In this document: in pieces, positions 5,940 through 7,423 of the stretch | Position numbering within the stretch: position 1 is the first letter of the stretch | Layout: each line of letters opens with the position of its first letter | NCBI GenBank assembly: GCA_945949625.1 | Contig: CAMFFI010000047.1 | Location: 1-7,423 of the forward strand | Direction of reading: 5' to 3' | DNA: 7,423 bases | DNA from: an uncultured bacterium | GTDB taxonomy: Bacteria; Bacillota; Clostridia; Oscillospirales; Acutalibacteraceae | The notes under the pieces: generated by a model | Told to the model about the DNA's origin: nothing | Seen by the model: the letters and a program-made list of their open reading frames with translations, nothing else | Database searches by the model: none | Position numbers and translations under genes: made by a program

Positions 5940-5982
5940 AAAATAAAACAAATATTCGGAGTAAAAATTATGGATAACATTC
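5928..5982. repeat. 10-bp inverted repeat spanning the rmuC promoter and start
   Basis: GAATGTTATC (5928-5937) is repeated inverted as GATAACATTC (5973-5982), 35 bp apart. The left arm covers most of the -10 box; the right arm begins at the second codon of rmuC. Because the left arm lies before the expected transcript start, it would act as DNA, for example as paired operator half-sites, not as an RNA hairpin. It could also be chance in AT-rich DNA. Confidence 0.4.
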
Positions 5983-7253
5983 TTATTGTATTATTAACGG
6001 CGCTGTCGGCTTTGACAGTAATTCTGCTTTTGGTGCTTGTGTTTTTAATTGCAGGGAAAAATAAAAAATCCCCCGATAAAACCCGGGAGTATCTTGATGA
6101 GTTTAAAAAGGATTTGCAGGCGCAGCAAAGCACTCTGCGTCAGGAAATTGCAGCGTCAACACAGCAAAATATTAAAAGTATGGGCGATATGATTGCTCTT
6201 AATCAGCAGAATTTCTCTCAAAATCAAAGCGAAAAAATGGCGCAGCTTGAAGAAAGGCTGAAAACCTTTTCTCTTGAAAACGAGCAAAAGCTTGACTTAA
6301 TCAGAAAATCCGTTGAAACAAGGCTTACATATATGCAGGAGGACAACAACAAACAGCTTGAAAAAATGCGTGTTACCGTTGACGAAAAGCTGCAAAAGAC
6401 GCTTGAAGACAAAATGAACAAGTCTTTTTCTCTTGTTAATGAAAGGCTGGAGCAGGTTTACAAGGGACTTGGAGAAATGCAGAACCTTGCCGTAGGAGTG
6501 GGCGACCTGAAAAAGGTTTTGTCAAATGTTAAGACAAGAGGTATTTTAGGTGAAATTCAGCTTGGTTCAATACTTATGGAGATTCTTTCCCCGGAACAGT
6601 ATGAGGAAAATGTCGCCACTAAAAAAGGCTCAAGAAACGTGGTTGAATTTGCCGTAAAGCTTCCTGCCGATGACGACAGCTTTATTTACCTGCCTATAGA
6701 TTCAAAATTCCCCGGCGATTCATATTCAGCATACAGAGACGCGGTGGAATCCGGCGATAAAGAAAAAATAGATTTAACCTTAAAAGCTTTGCTTGCAACA
6801 ATAAAAAATGAGGCTAAGGATATTCACGATAAATATATTGACCCTCCGAATACAACGGAGTTTGCAATTATGTTTTTGCCCTTTGAAGGACTTTACAGCG
6901 AGGTTGTAAACAGAGGTATGGTTGAAATTCTGCAAAGGGACTACAAGGTTAATATTGCAGGTCCAAGCACAATGGCGGCGCTTTTAAACAGTCTGCAAAT
7001 GGGCTTTAAAACTCTTGCAGTTCAAAAGCGAAGCGCCGAGGTCTGGAAGATTTTAGGCTCAGTAAAAACGGAATTTGATAAATTTAACGATGTTCTTGTA
7101 ATGACTCAGCAACGGCTTAATCAGGCAAATTCCGAGCTTGATAAGCTTGTGGGCGTCAGAACCCGGCAAATTCAGAGAAAGCTTAAGGACGTTCAGAAGG
7201 CAAGCTCTTTTGACGATGATGTTAATTTGCTTTCCGATTCTTCCGAGGAGTAA
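5970..7253 (+). CDS. rmuC: RmuC-family DNA recombination protein
   Basis: A 427-residue membrane-anchored member of the RmuC family, which in E. coli limits recombination at inverted repeats; the biochemical activity is not settled. One N-terminal transmembrane helix (about 4-28) is followed by a basic stop (KNKK). A long Gln/Glu/Lys-rich coiled coil spans about 38-165, with the conserved RmuC domain at about 165-400. Family signatures include GEMQNLAVGVGDLKKVL, NVKTRGILGE, LPIDSKFPGD, EFAIMFLPFEGLY and GPSTMAALLNSLQMGFKTLA. The E-x-Q (195-197), E226 and D244-x-K246 pattern is compatible with a restriction-endonuclease-like fold proposed for the family (inference). The acidic C-terminus lacks any further domain. 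The ATG has GGAG 8 nt upstream and a near-consensus promoter. sigG follows 78 nt downstream. Confidence 0.95.
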   Translation: MDNILIVLLTALSALTVILLLVLVFLIAGKNKKSPDKTREYLDEFKKDLQAQQSTLRQEIAASTQQNIKSMGDMIALNQQNFSQNQSEKMAQLEERLKTFSLENEQKLDLIRKSVETRLTYMQEDNNKQLEKMRVTVDEKLQKTLEDKMNKSFSLVNERLEQVYKGLGEMQNLAVGVGDLKKVLSNVKTRGILGEIQLGSILMEILSPEQYEENVATKKGSRNVVEFAVKLPADDDSFIYLPIDSKFPGDSYSAYRDAVESGDKEKIDLTLKALLATIKNEAKDIHDKYIDPPNTTEFAIMFLPFEGLYSEVVNRGMVEILQRDYKVNIAGPSTMAALLNSLQMGFKTLAVQKRSAEVWKILGSVKTEFDKFNDVLVMTQQRLNQANSELDKLVGVRTRQIQRKLKDVQKASSFDDDVNLLSDSSEE

Positions 7254-7263
7254 AAATAAAATA

Positions 7264-7280
7264 ATAAATTTTGAATTTAT
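7264..7280. repeat. AT-only palindrome just upstream of the sigG hairpin
   Basis: ATAAATT (7264-7270) and AATTTAT (7274-7280) flank TTG, a perfect 7-bp inverted repeat abutting the left arm of the larger hairpin. It overlaps the candidate forespore -35 (7273-7277). An RNA hairpin this AT-rich would be weak; significance is unknown. Confidence 0.4.
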
Positions 7281-7301
7281 ACCCCAAAAGCGGCAATACT
7301 T
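7273..7301 (+). promoter_or_regulatory. Candidate forespore (sigma-F/sigma-G) promoter of sigG
   Basis: GGCAATACTT (7292-7301) matches the sigma-F -10 pattern GGnnAnAHT, and GAATT (7273-7277) matches four of five -35 positions at a 14-bp spacing, about 1 bp short of optimum. Read as a sigma-G promoter, the same -35 with AATACTT (7295-7301) at 17 bp is also a fair match, which would suit positive autoregulation. Transcription would start near 7307, after the left arm of the hairpin. No good sigma-A promoter is seen here. Confidence 0.5.
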
Positions 7302-7333
7302 TAGGTAATAATCGCTTTTGGGGGTAATTTTTT
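7282..7333 (+). terminator. Hairpin ending rmuC and masking the sigG ribosome binding site
   Basis: CCCCAAAAGCG (7282-7292) pairs perfectly with CGCTTTTGGGG (7313-7323) around a 20-nt loop. A bulged G would allow two more pairs. The stem is followed by TAA and six Ts (7328-7333). It can end rmuC transcripts. Its right arm is also the Shine-Dalgarno region of sigG, and the T run contains the first two bases of the TTG start codon. Confidence 0.78.
7320..7325 (+). promoter_or_regulatory. sigG ribosome binding site inside the hairpin
   Basis: GGGGGT lies 6 nt before the TTG start at 7332. Four of its Gs are paired in the hairpin stem (7320-7323). It is the only plausible Shine-Dalgarno sequence near the start. 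Confidence 0.6.
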
Positions 7334-7423
7334 GCAGTACGGTAAAGTTGAAATTTGCGGAGTAAATACATCTCAATTAAAGGTATTGAAGGAATCGGAA
7401 AAAAGAGAGCTTTTGCAGATAAT
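7332..7423 (+). CDS. sigG: RNA polymerase sporulation sigma factor SigG, N-terminus only
   Basis: The first 30 complete codons are present and the rest runs off the right edge. SigG is the late forespore sigma factor of endospore formers. The translation, MQYGKVEICGVNTSQLKVL then KESEKRELLQI, closely follows the conserved start of B. subtilis SigG (MSRNKVEICGVDTSKLPVL, recalled from memory). Four residues precede KVEICG in both, which supports the TTG at 7332 as start although it is a weak codon. The frame is closed upstream by a TAG at 7302, and no ATG or GTG start lies between. Its ribosome binding site is buried in a hairpin. In Bacillus and many Clostridia sigG follows spoIIGA-sigE; here the upstream gene is rmuC. 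Confidence 0.87.
   Translation, partial: MQYGKVEICGVNTSQLKVLKESEKRELLQI

Noticed and set aside
7282..7333. Simple terminator with no regulatory role
   Set aside because: The T run is separated from the stem by TAA, and the right arm and T run coincide with the sigG ribosome binding site and start codon, so a plain terminator reading does not cover what is seen.
7059..7376. Minus-strand 105-residue open frame over the rmuC end and sigG start
   Set aside because: It runs antisense through the conserved RmuC C-terminal region, the hairpin and the sigG N-terminus; no ribosome binding site was seen.
1..7423. CRISPR array, insertion sequence, prophage, toxin-antitoxin or other defence system
   Set aside because: No spaced direct repeats, transposase, integrase, terminal inverted repeats or paired small toxin genes were seen. 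RmuC is widespread and alone here, so it is not evidence of a defence island.

Overview
The window looks like ordinary chromosomal DNA from a low-GC, Gram-positive, endospore-forming anaerobe of the class Clostridia, possibly an Oscillospiraceae/Ruminococcaceae-type lineage. The sequence supports this with AT-rich DNA, strong GGAGG-type ribosome binding sites, sigma-A-like promoters with 17-bp spacers, a lipoprotein cyclophilin of clostridial type and, at the right edge, the start of sigG, the forespore sigma factor found only in endospore formers. The family-level placement is inference.

Layout from left to right. Bases 1-338 hold no convincing gene: a terminator-like hairpin with a T run at 40-65, an 11-bp tandem duplication and a possible extended -10 promoter. 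A small multi-pass membrane protein (339-842, +) follows. It converges through a shared hairpin terminator on a D-2-hydroxyacid dehydrogenase (919-1884, -). That dehydrogenase diverges from a HAD-family phosphatase (1988-2713, +); the two genes appear to share a single palindromic TTGCAA as the -35 box of both promoters. The phosphatase converges through a second bidirectional terminator on a two-gene minus-strand operon: a lipoprotein cyclophilin-type peptidyl-prolyl isomerase (GTG start at 4707, down to 3739), then 12 nt later a second, phosphoserine-phosphatase-like HAD hydrolase (3726 down to 2872). Divergent from that operon, a three-S1-domain RNA-binding protein (4981-5904, +) is followed by rmuC (5970-7253, +), which has its own near-consensus promoter. 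The first 30 codons of sigG begin at a TTG at 7332 and run off the right edge.

Most genes are unrelated housekeeping or stress functions in separate transcription units. The most interesting place is the rmuC-sigG junction (7261-7334). A GC-containing hairpin has its right arm on the sigG Shine-Dalgarno sequence, and six Ts that include the first two bases of the TTG start codon. A candidate sigma-F/sigma-G promoter lies across the hairpin's left arm. Transcripts reading through from rmuC would carry the whole hairpin and so be terminated or have sigG translation masked. Transcripts starting at the forespore promoter would lack the left arm and be free to translate. This layout is an inference from sequence, but it has a precedent of the same kind at B. 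subtilis spoIIIG. No defence system, mobile element, CRISPR array or structural RNA gene was found.
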